Part shown: positions 51,556-59,817 of the stretch, one piece after another
Layout: the number at the start of each line of letters is the position of its first letter
Position numbering within the stretch: position 1 is the stretch's first letter
Source: an uncultured Prevotella sp.
Lineage (GTDB): Bacteria; Bacteroidota; Bacteroidia; Bacteroidales; Bacteroidaceae
Reading direction: 5' to 3'
NCBI GenBank assembly: GCA_900550365.1
Contig: URRR01000003.1
Span: 1-64,000, forward strand
DNA length: 64,000 bases
Made by a program: the position numbers and the translations under genes
The notes under the pieces: generated by a model
What the model was told of the DNA's origin: nothing
Seen by the model: the letters and a program-made list of their open reading frames with translations, nothing else
The model's database searches: none

Positions 51556-54114
51556 TTAAAATGAAAATTCAAGCATTACTCTCACGCCATTCTTGGTCGA
51601 AGTCGGCAGATTATTATAGTTAAGGCGGTGCACGTATTCAACATGTATCACCTTGAAGATGTTATGTATTCCGGCGGAAAGCTCAATGTAAGGCCTGTGA
51701 GGATCCATGATGTACGAGCCTTCAGGGAACTTCATCAGCAGCGGGTCACCAGCATTGCGTGCCAGTGTAGGATTGTTCTTGTCTGTAAGCGTACCCCACA
51801 GACATTTTATGCCGAACCACTCACGCCACTTCAGCTTCTTGAGCAGCGGTATGCGGTTAAAGAGTTTACCGTTCATATCCCATGAAATGTCGAGCGACGC
51901 ATATCTGTCGTTAAGAAATTCCATGTTGTTTATCAGGCTGAACGTACCTTCCTCAAGTATGTACGAGAGGTTTGCGGCCGGCATTATGAGCAGCGGGAAC
52001 GGCACCTTATTCCATTGTATGCCGCCCTTAAGGGTTACGTCAAGTTTGCCCCAGCTGTTCAGCCAGAAGCGTTTATATATGCTTGCCTCGGTGAAATTAT
52101 AGTTATAGTCTCCTCCAAGAACACCCTTCACACCGACAGTATGCGACAGAGTGAACACCGGCGGGTCATAATTGATTTTCAGGCGGCGCTGTTTTGTGTT
52201 GACATACGTCTCACCCGGTGCGTAGCGCAGCTCAAAATAAGCCTCCGTCGTGCGTATCTTGCCATGAGGACGTACCTGGTTATCGGCGTCATATGCCGAT
52301 AAAGGCGTAAAATACAATTCTCCGCAAGCCTCGTTTTCCTCGGTCTTCAGCCTTACGGTAGTCTTGAATCCCCAGTCCTGCTCATACTCGAAAGCCAGTT
52401 CCTGACGGTTATAGAACATCATCTTGTCAACGTCTGCCCATTTGAACGACGTGAAAACGTTGTCCTTATCGGTAGGCATGAACTTGTCTGAAGGCGAGCT
52501 TACGTCATACGTCGATGTGAAAGTCAGCGTGCGTTTAGGGAACTCCCACGGCATATACTCTTTCTTGTTGAACGAGTAAGTAAGCTGTCCCTTATAGTAA
52601 TTTTTCTTGCTGTCCCATCCCCTTGCGTAATATCCTGACAGGAAGAAGTGGCGGTTAAGGTTAGCCGTTGTCTGCGCGCTGACGCGTGCCCTGAAGCCGT
52701 CAATGAAGTTGCTGCTCACCATTGTGTTGATAGGACCTATGTCAACGAGGCTCGGATGGCTACTGCTGCCCGTCTCGACATAGTTTTCTATAAGAGCCTT
52801 AAGTCCGAAGAGGATATATTTAAACCCTTTTGTCTTTGTCAGGTTATTGATAAACGTGCCCATTGAACTTTCACTCCTGGTCAGTTCTACGGTACGGTTG
52901 TCAGCCCAGAACTCCTCTCCCTGCATCTTAGAGTTAGGCAGATATTTCACTTTAGCCTTGCCTCTCAGCAGTTTTTCGGATATCGGGTCAAAGGCATAAT
53001 CAGTGAGTCGGGTTGTACGTATGACAACAGCCTTTGTAAGAAAGTCCACCAACGACATCTCAACACACATGTCGTCAACGCTCAGTACCCACTCTCCGTT
53101 CGGCAGTTTGGTAAACTCCTGAGTCACACTTAGATTATCCGTGAAGTTTACGCCGCTCTTCTTCGGCAGTGACAAATTGCACTTCTTCACGTGCAGCGTT
53201 GAGTCAGTCAGCACCCAAAGCTCGCCTCTGAAGCCGAAGTCCTGCTGGTTGTTAGGCGTAAACTCAAGATGATAGCACTCGTCACGGTCAACGTAAACGG
53301 TGTCGACAATATAAAAGCGGTAGAACGCCACGGCGTCCTTACCTATCGGACTGGTGAACGGATACTGCAACAGACGTATCTGGTCGTCATACAGATCAAT
53401 GTCGGTAAAGACGTCCTTGATTATCGTGTTGAGTATTTCTCCTGTCTGAATAAGGTCGTTCACGCCCCTGGTTCTCTGCCCCAATATTATCGTGCGTTCC
53501 TTCTCGGGGTCCTTGCGGTAGAGGTTCTGGCTTACAGTCTCGTCTACCGAGACGGGCAATATCAGCTTGTTGTTAAACGGACAGAACTCTATCTGGTTTA
53601 CAAGCCATTGCCTGTTCTTGCCCTTTTCCTTCTCCACTTCCGCCGGTTTTATGTCGTTAACGGCAAGAGTCAGCTTCTGATATTTATTGTAACTGTAATA
53701 ATCATGGTTGCTGAGGTCGGTGCGTTTCTTGGCCGCAATCACCCGTTTCATCAGTTCTACGGCCGGATTGTTCTTGCGGCTGTACTTGCCTCTGCGGGCG
53801 TTCACGGTCACTTCTTTCAGTCTCTTTGTGTCCGACTTCAGCGTTATGCGCATTTCTGCGGGCGTGTTAGGCCCTATAAGCACTTCCAAAGTCTTATATC
53901 CCACGGCACTTACCGTAAGATATTCGTCATCAAGACGCGGTATAGTAAAGCGGCCTGTGGCATCACCCGCCACGGTAACCTTCTTTTTCTTATATTGCAG
54001 TCCGGGATGTGGAATGGTGTCTCCAGTCTCCTCGTCAACCACCACTCCGCTTATTGTCTGTGCGTCGATAGCCAGTGCAAACATCAAAAGAAATAATGTT
54101 ATAACTTTTTTCAT
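51556..54114 (-). CDS. DUF5686 outer-membrane protein with carboxypeptidase-regulatory-like domain
   Basis: Large Bacteroidetes outer-membrane protein of unknown function. A signal peptide (1-18, ending AIDA) is followed by a carboxypeptidase-regulatory-like domain (about 20-108: TISGVVVDEETGDTIPHPGLQYKKKK, GRFTIPRLDDEYLTVSAVGYKTLEV) like that of TonB-linked transporters, then a soluble region (NPAVELMKRVIAAKKR near 115) and, from about 450, many amphipathic strands ending in GVRVMLEFSF, a barrel-type end. No plug or TonB box is seen. It follows the lipid-headgroup genes after 17 bp. Confidence 0.88.
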   Translation of the reverse strand: MKKVITLFLLMFALAIDAQTISGVVVDEETGDTIPHPGLQYKKKKVTVAGDATGRFTIPRLDDEYLTVSAVGYKTLEVLIGPNTPAEMRITLKSDTKRLKEVTVNARRGKYSRKNNPAVELMKRVIAAKKRTDLSNHDYYSYNKYQKLTLAVNDIKPAEVEKEKGKNRQWLVNQIEFCPFNNKLILPVSVDETVSQNLYRKDPEKERTIILGQRTRGVNDLIQTGEILNTIIKDVFTDIDLYDDQIRLLQYPFTSPIGKDAVAFYRFYIVDTVYVDRDECYHLEFTPNNQQDFGFRGELWVLTDSTLHVKKCNLSLPKKSGVNFTDNLSVTQEFTKLPNGEWVLSVDDMCVEMSLVDFLTKAVVIRTTRLTDYAFDPISEKLLRGKAKVKYLPNSKMQGEEFWADNRTVELTRSESSMGTFINNLTKTKGFKYILFGLKALIENYVETGSSSHPSLVDIGPINTMVSSNFIDGFRARVSAQTTANLNRHFFLSGYYARGWDSKKNYYKGQLTYSFNKKEYMPWEFPKRTLTFTSTYDVSSPSDKFMPTDKDNVFTSFKWADVDKMMFYNRQELAFEYEQDWGFKTTVRLKTEENEACGELYFTPLSAYDADNQVRPHGKIRTTEAYFELRYAPGETYVNTKQRRLKINYDPPVFTLSHTVGVKGVLGGDYNYNFTEASIYKRFWLNSWGKLDVTLKGGIQWNKVPFPLLIMPAANLSYILEEGTFSLINNMEFLNDRYASLDISWDMNGKLFNRIPLLKKLKWREWFGIKCLWGTLTDKNNPTLARNAGDPLLMKFPEGSYIMDPHRPYIELSAGIHNIFKVIHVEYVHRLNYNNLPTSTKNGVRVMLEFSF

Positions 54115-54131
54115 GTTGCAGCGATTATATA

Positions 54132-54869
54132 TTACTTTGACAGATTATCTTGCAAAACGTTTAATGTAAGCTGACCAAGTCCGGTAATTATAGCGTCGGG
54201 CAGGGTCTCGTCGTGAGCTTCTTCGGTCCAGCCCTCACCTTTAAACCACACCGCACGGCAGCCTGCGGCCTTAGCCGGTACTATGTCTTTATCATAGCTG
54301 TCACCTATCACCATTGTCTCTCCGGGGGCAAGGCCCAACGCCTCAACACCCAATGTGAAGATGCGCGGGTCGGGCTTGCGTACGCCTACAACCGCCGATT
54401 CAATCACGTGACTGAACAATCCGCCAAGCCCGAACTCATCAAGAACAACACTGATGTTGCCGTAAAAGTTGCTCACTAACGCCATTGGATACCTTCCGTG
54501 CAGCTCTGTCAGCACCCTGCGGCTCTCGGCAGTCTGCCGTCTCACGCCTTCATACACATTATCAAGCAGCCTTTCGCGCAGCCGCTCACTCTCTCCGGCA
54601 GTCAGGTCAAGGCTCTTTTCCGAGCAAAGACGCTCTATCTGCAATGCCAGTTTTACGTCAAGCGTCCGGCGGAAAGTATAGTCGGGCCTGATTATCGGAT
54701 TGCGCCCGAGCGTGCGTTCGGCGTAGACATAAGCGTCACGGAACTGCGGTTCAGTCACTCCCACGCCATTATCCGCATAGGCCTGCCACAGTACTTTACC
54801 CCAATGACGGCCTCCGGTATCAAGCGTGCCGCCATAATCGAAGATAAGCCCCCTGACCGTATCCGTCAT
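54132..54869 (-). CDS. HAD family hydrolase
   Basis: Probable cytosolic phosphatase. Motif I is LIFDYGGTLDTGG (near residue 9), where the nucleophile Asp is kept but the usual second Asp is Gly, a variant known in part of the HAD superfamily. Motif II AMALVSNFYGN-like near 129, motif III Lys in VGVRKPDPRIF near 167, and motif IV VIGDSYDKDIVPAKAAGC near 192 are intact. The start ATG overlaps the stop of the CDP-alcohol phosphotransferase (ATGA), so this enzyme may remove the terminal phosphate of that enzyme's product. The substrate is inferred only from context. Confidence 0.85.
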   Translation of the reverse strand: MTDTVRGLIFDYGGTLDTGGRHWGKVLWQAYADNGVGVTEPQFRDAYVYAERTLGRNPIIRPDYTFRRTLDVKLALQIERLCSEKSLDLTAGESERLRERLLDNVYEGVRRQTAESRRVLTELHGRYPMALVSNFYGNISVVLDEFGLGGLFSHVIESAVVGVRKPDPRIFTLGVEALGLAPGETMVIGDSYDKDIVPAKAAGCRAVWFKGEGWTEEAHDETLPDAIITGLGQLTLNVLQDNLSK

Positions 54870-55816
54870 CTTGCGCCCTCCTTTCTTATCTGTGCTGTTA
54901 TCTCCTCGCACAGATTTTCATGCTTTTTGTGCATGTAGATATATAATAAGGTGAATACGGTAACCTCAATCAGCATGTAAACCCACGGGCAACCGGCCAG
55001 GCAGGTAACATAGATGCAGATAGCGCGGACGTTGAACGTCAGAATGTTTGTGTACTTCATCAGCGGCCGACTGCCGTCAATAAAACGTTGCCTCAGCTCC
55101 GCAGACATTCCTGACACGTCGCCGTAACATTCTTTCACCACGGTCATAAGGCGCTGGAAGGCGGGTGTACGCCGCTCCTGACTGCGGCAATAGTTGGCGT
55201 AGTTGTAATAAAACATCCTGGCGATGAGCGGGCTTTGCCTTGTCAGACCGTCATAAATTGCCCGCTGACCGGCATAAGTGTCAAGCTCACTGCCCTCCTT
55301 TCCTTTCAGAAAGAACAAGTGTATCTGGCGGTAATAGTCAGCCAATGAGCTTTGTGGAGAGTGGCACAGCACTCCGGCGATGAACGCCAGCACCCATATC
55401 CACGGCCCCCAGATTGTATCAACGCCGGGCATGAGCTGGAACGTAAGCCTGCAGCACAGGGCAAAATATATGGAAAAGAACCATATGTCGCCTGCAAATC
55501 CGTCAAGCACGCGCCCTACAAGGGTTTTCTTTCCCGTCAGACGGGCGAGCTGTCCGTCAGCCGAATCGCAGAAGTTGGCCGCCATGAGCAGCACCACGCC
55601 GAACAGATTGTGCTCAAGGTCGGTGTGCCAGAACATACACGCGGCGGCCACTCCGAGCACTACCGACACCGCCGTGACGGCATTGGGATGAATACCGAGG
55701 CGCTTGCACACGAGCGTTATCACCAAGCCTATGGGCCTGGTGAAATACATGTCGAGCCACTCCTCAGTATCTCTTGATTTTATCGATGCGTTAAGTTGGG
55801 TCTTAAAGTCAGTCAT
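54866..55816 (-). CDS. CDP-alcohol phosphatidyltransferase family protein
   Basis: Integral membrane transferase that joins a CDP-activated alcohol to an acceptor alcohol. The diagnostic motif D-x2-D-G-x2-A-R-x8-G-x3-D-x3-D is complete in CDSADGQLARL...GRVLDGFAGD (about 84-110). Six or so hydrophobic segments follow the pattern of the family, with extra soluble residues at the N-terminus and a central insert (GSELDTYAGQRAIYDGLTRQS, near 190). Length 316 exceeds simple phosphatidylglycerol-type enzymes. It is coupled to the HAD gene downstream and lies 15 bp after the ATP-grasp gene. Confidence 0.9.
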   Translation of the reverse strand: MTDFKTQLNASIKSRDTEEWLDMYFTRPIGLVITLVCKRLGIHPNAVTAVSVVLGVAAACMFWHTDLEHNLFGVVLLMAANFCDSADGQLARLTGKKTLVGRVLDGFAGDIWFFSIYFALCCRLTFQLMPGVDTIWGPWIWVLAFIAGVLCHSPQSSLADYYRQIHLFFLKGKEGSELDTYAGQRAIYDGLTRQSPLIARMFYYNYANYCRSQERRTPAFQRLMTVVKECYGDVSGMSAELRQRFIDGSRPLMKYTNILTFNVRAICIYVTCLAGCPWVYMLIEVTVFTLLYIYMHKKHENLCEEITAQIRKEGAR

Positions 55817-55831
55817 TACGTTTTCCGTGTT

Positions 55832-56635
55832 TTATCCTTTTACCTTTCTTAAAATCATATCAGCTATCGCCACGGCCGCCTCCTGACGGCATGCGGCAAA
55901 GCTGGGCCAGTCATTAAAGTCTATTATGGCATACGTTCCGTCGCTGCGTACGATGCAGTCGCCGCCGTAAACGTCAACGCCCGTGAGCGCTGCCAGCCGG
56001 CCTGCGTCTCGCCTTAGGCTGTCTTCAGAGAACGCGTAATGGCACGGACGGCCGTTAACAGTCTCGTCGCCGAACTTTGAATATGTGCCTTCTGCCGGAT
56101 AGAACGTTCTGAAAAAGTCTGTGCCGGCAACTCCGTAAAACTTCACGAGGTCTCCCTTTACATGGGCGGTAACAACGGTTTCGGTTATGCCGCGCCTGCT
56201 AAGCTGCTCAATGGCGGCGTCACGCTCAGCCGCCCCGGCGGCATATACCACGTCGGCCTTGCTCTGCGCGGCCTCGTCGCCCCGCTTTATCCAATAGCCG
56301 TCAGGGCCTTCCAACGGCGCGGCGGGCAGCCCGGCAGTACGCATCAGGGCGTCAACCGTGCTCCTTGCGCAGCGCTCTATGCCCTCTGTGCGGTTCACCA
56401 CGGTGCAGCCGCGTGCCCCGGCGGCTTTCAGCAGGTCAAGCGCCTCGCGGCTGCGGGCCATTGTCAGCACCACGTCAGCGTTTATATCTGCCGTCAGGCG
56501 TTCCTCGTTAATGGTCTCAACGACGCATCCGCGGCTCTCAAGCTGTGCACGCACGGCATCCATAATGGCCTTGTCACGGTCAACGGAGTTGGGCGAAAAC
56601 CTCTCCGCACGATATACACAGAGTATTCTTATCAT
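55832..56635 (-). CDS. ATP-grasp fold protein, RimK/ITPK-like, of unknown substrate
   Basis: A 267-residue protein with an N-terminal Rossmann-like part (MIRILCVYRAERFSPNSVDRD, NADVVLTMARSREALDLLKAAG), a middle ATP-binding part (WIKRGDEAAQSKADVVY, VVTAHVKGDLVKFYGVAG) and a C-terminal metal site VYGGDCIVRSDGTYAIIDFNDWPSF. The last segment corresponds to the D.N..P motif of ATP-grasp enzymes (E.NA.PG in RimK, DIN.FPG in inositol-phosphate kinases), with a FNDWPS variant. It could be a ligase or a kinase. The ATG at 56635 overlaps the stop of the nucleotidyltransferase (ATGA). The longer frame from 56851 is spurious. Confidence 0.7.
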   Translation of the reverse strand: MIRILCVYRAERFSPNSVDRDKAIMDAVRAQLESRGCVVETINEERLTADINADVVLTMARSREALDLLKAAGARGCTVVNRTEGIERCARSTVDALMRTAGLPAAPLEGPDGYWIKRGDEAAQSKADVVYAAGAAERDAAIEQLSRRGITETVVTAHVKGDLVKFYGVAGTDFFRTFYPAEGTYSKFGDETVNGRPCHYAFSEDSLRRDAGRLAALTGVDVYGGDCIVRSDGTYAIIDFNDWPSFAACRQEAAVAIADMILRKVKG

Positions 56636-57357
56636 ACTTTTCCGCTTACAAACCGTTCCGCCTTGGCTATGTCTGAGGCATGGTCGATGTCGAAAGCCAT
56701 GCCCATGTCTACAGCCTTTAGCCGCAATCCGCCGCGCAGCAGCGCCCTCTGGAAATTGCGCATGCGGCTCTCGCCTGCGGCCACGCATGCCCTCAGGATT
56801 TCGAGTGAGCGCGGAGAGAGGCCGTAAATGCCTGCACTGACGTATCGGCAACTGTCGCTTTGGTCATAAAATCCGGTTATGTTCATCGCCTCATCAGTGC
56901 CGACGTACAGCGGTTTCTCATCGTCTATATATGTCGTTACACCCATCAGGCCGTCACACGTGCCGTCAGCAACGGCCGCGAGCATGGAGGCGTAACGGCT
57001 GAAAGCTGCCTCGCTGAACACGGTGTCAACCGTGGTAAGACAGAACGGCGAGCCTTCCAGGCGGCTGCTTATTGCCAGCAGACTGTGCATTGAACTGGGC
57101 GTGAAGGCCTCAACAGCCTCTACCGGCACGTGGCGCGGCCCTGCTCCGGCGCGGCAAAGCTCACCGAGACGGGCGGCAACGGCATCCATTCCGCGGCGAT
57201 AAACCACCACAATGCCCGTAGCTCCGTTGTCTGAGAACACACGGATGAGCCTGTCAATAAGCGTCTCACCGCCTATTTTCACCAACGGTTTTGGGCAGTC
57301 AACGCCTTCGGCGGCAAGCCGCGAGCCTTCTCCGGCCGCTATTATGGCATATTTCAT
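56632..57357 (-). CDS. NTP-transferase domain protein (sugar/alcohol-phosphate nucleotidyltransferase)
   Basis: GT-A-like nucleotidyltransferase that would activate a phosphorylated sugar or alcohol as an NDP/CDP derivative. The signature is IIAAGEGSRLAAEGVDCPKPLVKIGGETLIDRLI (residues 5-38), followed by FCLTTVDTVFSEAAF near 107 with the metal-binding Asp and a later FDIDHASDIAKAE near 225. Length 241 fits inositol-1-phosphate cytidylyltransferase- or MobA-like proteins. It heads the ATP-grasp/CDP-alcohol/HAD run, so CTP and an alcohol phosphate are the likely substrates. Confidence 0.82.
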   Translation of the reverse strand: MKYAIIAAGEGSRLAAEGVDCPKPLVKIGGETLIDRLIRVFSDNGATGIVVVYRRGMDAVAARLGELCRAGAGPRHVPVEAVEAFTPSSMHSLLAISSRLEGSPFCLTTVDTVFSEAAFSRYASMLAAVADGTCDGLMGVTTYIDDEKPLYVGTDEAMNITGFYDQSDSCRYVSAGIYGLSPRSLEILRACVAAGESRMRNFQRALLRGGLRLKAVDMGMAFDIDHASDIAKAERFVSGKV

Positions 57358-57383
57358 ACGGACAAATATTATTCAACAATCGG

Positions 57384-57391
57384 CAAAATTA
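57384..57391 (-). promoter_or_regulatory. -7 box (TAATTTTG) for the lipid-headgroup operon
   Basis: Exact TAnnTTTG match on the minus strand, 27 nt before the nucleotidyltransferase ATG, giving a leader of about 20 nt. Confidence 0.6.
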
Positions 57392-57550
57392 GGCATAATA
57401 GCCGACAAAAGAAAACTTTTTATGGTATTTTTAGTTTTTTCATTGGAGTTTAAATACCGTTTAAAATGATTTCAGCATACTCTCGTAATGCGCGTCTCAA
57501 TAGTATGACGGCAGGCCATAATATTATATTAAGGTGGTCTGACGGGAAAC

Positions 57551-57638
57551 AAGAGACGGCAAACGGCATTGTAAAAGACGGCAAAACGCACGCTAAAAGG
57601 CCGTCAATCGCAATGCAAAAGACGGCCTTTTAGATTGT
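57551..57638. repeat. 22-bp repeat array D (4 units, 88 bp)
   Basis: Units at 57551, 57573, 57595 and 57617, each 22 bp, with cores AAGAGACGGC, AAAAGACGGC, AAAAGGCCGTC and AAAAGACGGCCTTTT. The flank GTAAGCAAACACATAC...ATTAAC (to about 57662) closely matches that of array B. It lies in the 624-bp gap between the lipid operon and the pectin cluster. Confidence 0.85.
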
Positions 57639-57726
57639 AAGCAAACACATACAAAATGATTAACAGATGACACTGCCGCCGCATCTGTCAGTAAAATATA
57701 CAACCAAAAAGCCCATAAAAATTACG

Positions 57727-57876
57727 AATTAAAAGTGAAGAATTAAGAAATAAGATGTTTTCTCTTTGTATTCTTGTCTCGTTTTCTTCACTTTCCGCTT
57801 TTATTTCTTCACTCTTAATTCTTCACTCTTAATTTGCAAAGGCATTTGGCTTTAACTTCTAACGTCCGCAGGACGT
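57727..57876. repeat. Word-repeat hairpins upstream of the GH127 gene
   Basis: AATTAAAAGTGAAGAATTAAG (57727 on) pairs with the complementary words TTCTTCACTCTTAATT repeated at 57800-57834. A small perfect hairpin ACGTCC-GCA-GGACGT follows at 57862-57876, flanked on both sides by TAACTTCT. The words are the same family as at 37303 and 49798. No gene is seen in this gap. Confidence 0.65.
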
Positions 57877-57981
57877 GATAACTTCTTTAAATTCTATACA
57901 TTCTTAAAACTAAACTTTCTTTCAAAATTACGTAAAAAGCGGTGCCTGTCCGTATTATTTATAAAACCATAACTTTACCCG

Positions 57982-59817
57982 ATGAAAATCAAGAGCATAA
58001 TACTGTTACTCACGCTTGCGGCTGCCACACCGCAAACTGTATGCGGACAGAGTGTCTGCGAACCGTTCAGTCTGAAAGACGTAAGGCTGCTGCCGTCACG
58101 CTTTCATGACAATTTCACCCGTGACTCGGCCTGGATGATGTCCGTTCCGGTAAACAGTCTGCTGCACAGCTTCAGAAACACGGCCGGCGTATTCACCGGT
58201 AAGGAGGGCGGATACATGACCGTGAAGAAGCTGGGCGGCTGGGAGTCGCTCGACTGTGACCTGCGGGGGCACACCACGGGGCATCTGTTGTCGGCTCTCG
58301 CGGCTCTGTATGCACAGACAGGCAGCGCCGCCGTGAAGGCAAAAAGCGACAGCATCATTAGCGGACTGGGCGAAGTGCAGCGCGCATACGGCAACGGTTA
58401 CCTTAGCGCTTACGGCGAAGAGCTGATAAACCGCAACATGCGGGGCACCAGCGTGTGGGCTCCTTGGTACACACTGCATAAAATCCTTCAGGGACTTATC
58501 GACCAATACACCTTATGCGGCAGCGACTCGGCTCTAGCAATTGCCTCCCGCATGGGCGAATGGGCATACAACAAGACGCACGGAACAGACGACGCGACAC
58601 GCCGGAAAATGCTGCGCAACGAGTTCGGAGGGTTTAACGACGCCATGTATCAGCTATATATGATAACGGGAAACGCCCATTTTCTCGAGACTGCACGCTT
58701 CTTCTATCATAACGAGAAGGTTGACCCGCTGAAACAAGGAAACGCTGACCTCGGCACGAACCATGCCAACACGTTTATTCCGAAACTGCTCGGCGAATGC
58801 CGTAACTATGACATTTCGGGCGACAACACGAGCCGCAAGGCTGCCGAACTGCTGTTTACCACTCTTGCCGGGAAGCATGCTTTCGCCACTGGCGAGGTGT
58901 CAGACAAGGAACATCTCTTCGCCCCCGGCGAGCAATATAAGCATCTGAGCGGATATGACGGAGAGAACTGCTGCACGTTCAACCTGCTGAAACTGGCGCG
59001 CAACGTGTTCACATGGAATGCCGACGAGGCCTCGGCCGACTATATGGAACGCGCTCTTTACAATCATATTTTAGGGCAACAGGACCCGACAACGGGCATG
59101 GTTACTTACTTCACACCGCTCGCGTCGGGGGCTTACCGTCTGTATTCTACCCGCGACTCAAGCTTCTGGTGCTGCGTCGGTTCGGGTTTCGAGAGCCACG
59201 TAGGATATGCGTCTTACATTTATTTCCACTCTGACGACACGCTGTTCGTAAACCTGCAGATACCCTCAGAGGTAAACTGGAACGGCACGGTAATTACCCA
59301 GCAGTCTGATTTTCCGCACGTAGGCAAGTCAACTCTGACCATAAACGGCAAGAGCAAAAGGTTTGCCCTGAGGTTAAGAAAGCCGTGGTGGGCAACGTCG
59401 CTTACGGTAAAGGTCAACGGCAAGAGGCAGAAGGCAAGCCTCAAAGACCCCGTTGTGGAGCGTCTTTGGCGGCAAGGCGACCGCGTTGAGATTGAATACG
59501 GAATGACACTTAACGAAGAAGCGGCCGGCGATAATCCGCAATGCGTGGCACTGATGTACGGCCCGATAATGCTGGCAGGCGAGCTTGACAGCGTCAGCAG
59601 TCCGTTCAGCGACCCCTCGAAATACAATGATTATTACACTTACGATTACAAGATTCCGACTGAAATCAAAGCTAAAGCCTCAATATCAGGCCTCGATGAG
59701 ATAAAGAAAGACGGCAAAGCTGACTTCGTTACGGCGTCCGGCATCAGGCTTGTGCCGTTCTTCGACGTTCATCATAAGCGCTATATTGTTTACTGGAACA
59801 AAACAGACAATAAATGA
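57982..59817 (+). CDS. GH127-type beta-L-arabinofuranosidase
   Basis: Glycoside hydrolase of the DUF1680/GH127 group (GH146 is a close alternative), releasing L-arabinose from arabinan or glycoprotein side chains. A signal peptide (about 1-21, ending TVCG) exports it. The catalytic domain runs from FHDNFTRDSAWMMSVP near 42 through DLRGHTTGHLLSALAALYAQTG near 93; the metal/catalytic Glu-Cys set is in GENCCTFNLLKLAR near 327 and SFWCCVGSGFESH near 392. C-terminal beta domains follow. Length 611 is typical. It starts the cluster and its stop overlaps the next start (ATGA). A weak TAACTTTA box ends 4 nt before the ATG. Confidence 0.9.
   Translation: MKIKSIILLLTLAAATPQTVCGQSVCEPFSLKDVRLLPSRFHDNFTRDSAWMMSVPVNSLLHSFRNTAGVFTGKEGGYMTVKKLGGWESLDCDLRGHTTGHLLSALAALYAQTGSAAVKAKSDSIISGLGEVQRAYGNGYLSAYGEELINRNMRGTSVWAPWYTLHKILQGLIDQYTLCGSDSALAIASRMGEWAYNKTHGTDDATRRKMLRNEFGGFNDAMYQLYMITGNAHFLETARFFYHNEKVDPLKQGNADLGTNHANTFIPKLLGECRNYDISGDNTSRKAAELLFTTLAGKHAFATGEVSDKEHLFAPGEQYKHLSGYDGENCCTFNLLKLARNVFTWNADEASADYMERALYNHILGQQDPTTGMVTYFTPLASGAYRLYSTRDSSFWCCVGSGFESHVGYASYIYFHSDDTLFVNLQIPSEVNWNGTVITQQSDFPHVGKSTLTINGKSKRFALRLRKPWWATSLTVKVNGKRQKASLKDPVVERLWRQGDRVEIEYGMTLNEEAAGDNPQCVALMYGPIMLAGELDSVSSPFSDPSKYNDYYTYDYKIPTEIKAKASISGLDEIKKDGKADFVTASGIRLVPFFDVHHKRYIVYWNKTDNK

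Noticed and set aside
56636..56851. 72-codon N-terminal extension of the ATP-grasp frame
   Set aside because: It overlaps the nucleotidyltransferase completely, is Arg-rich shadow sequence, and the ATGA overlap at 56632-56635 gives a natural start.
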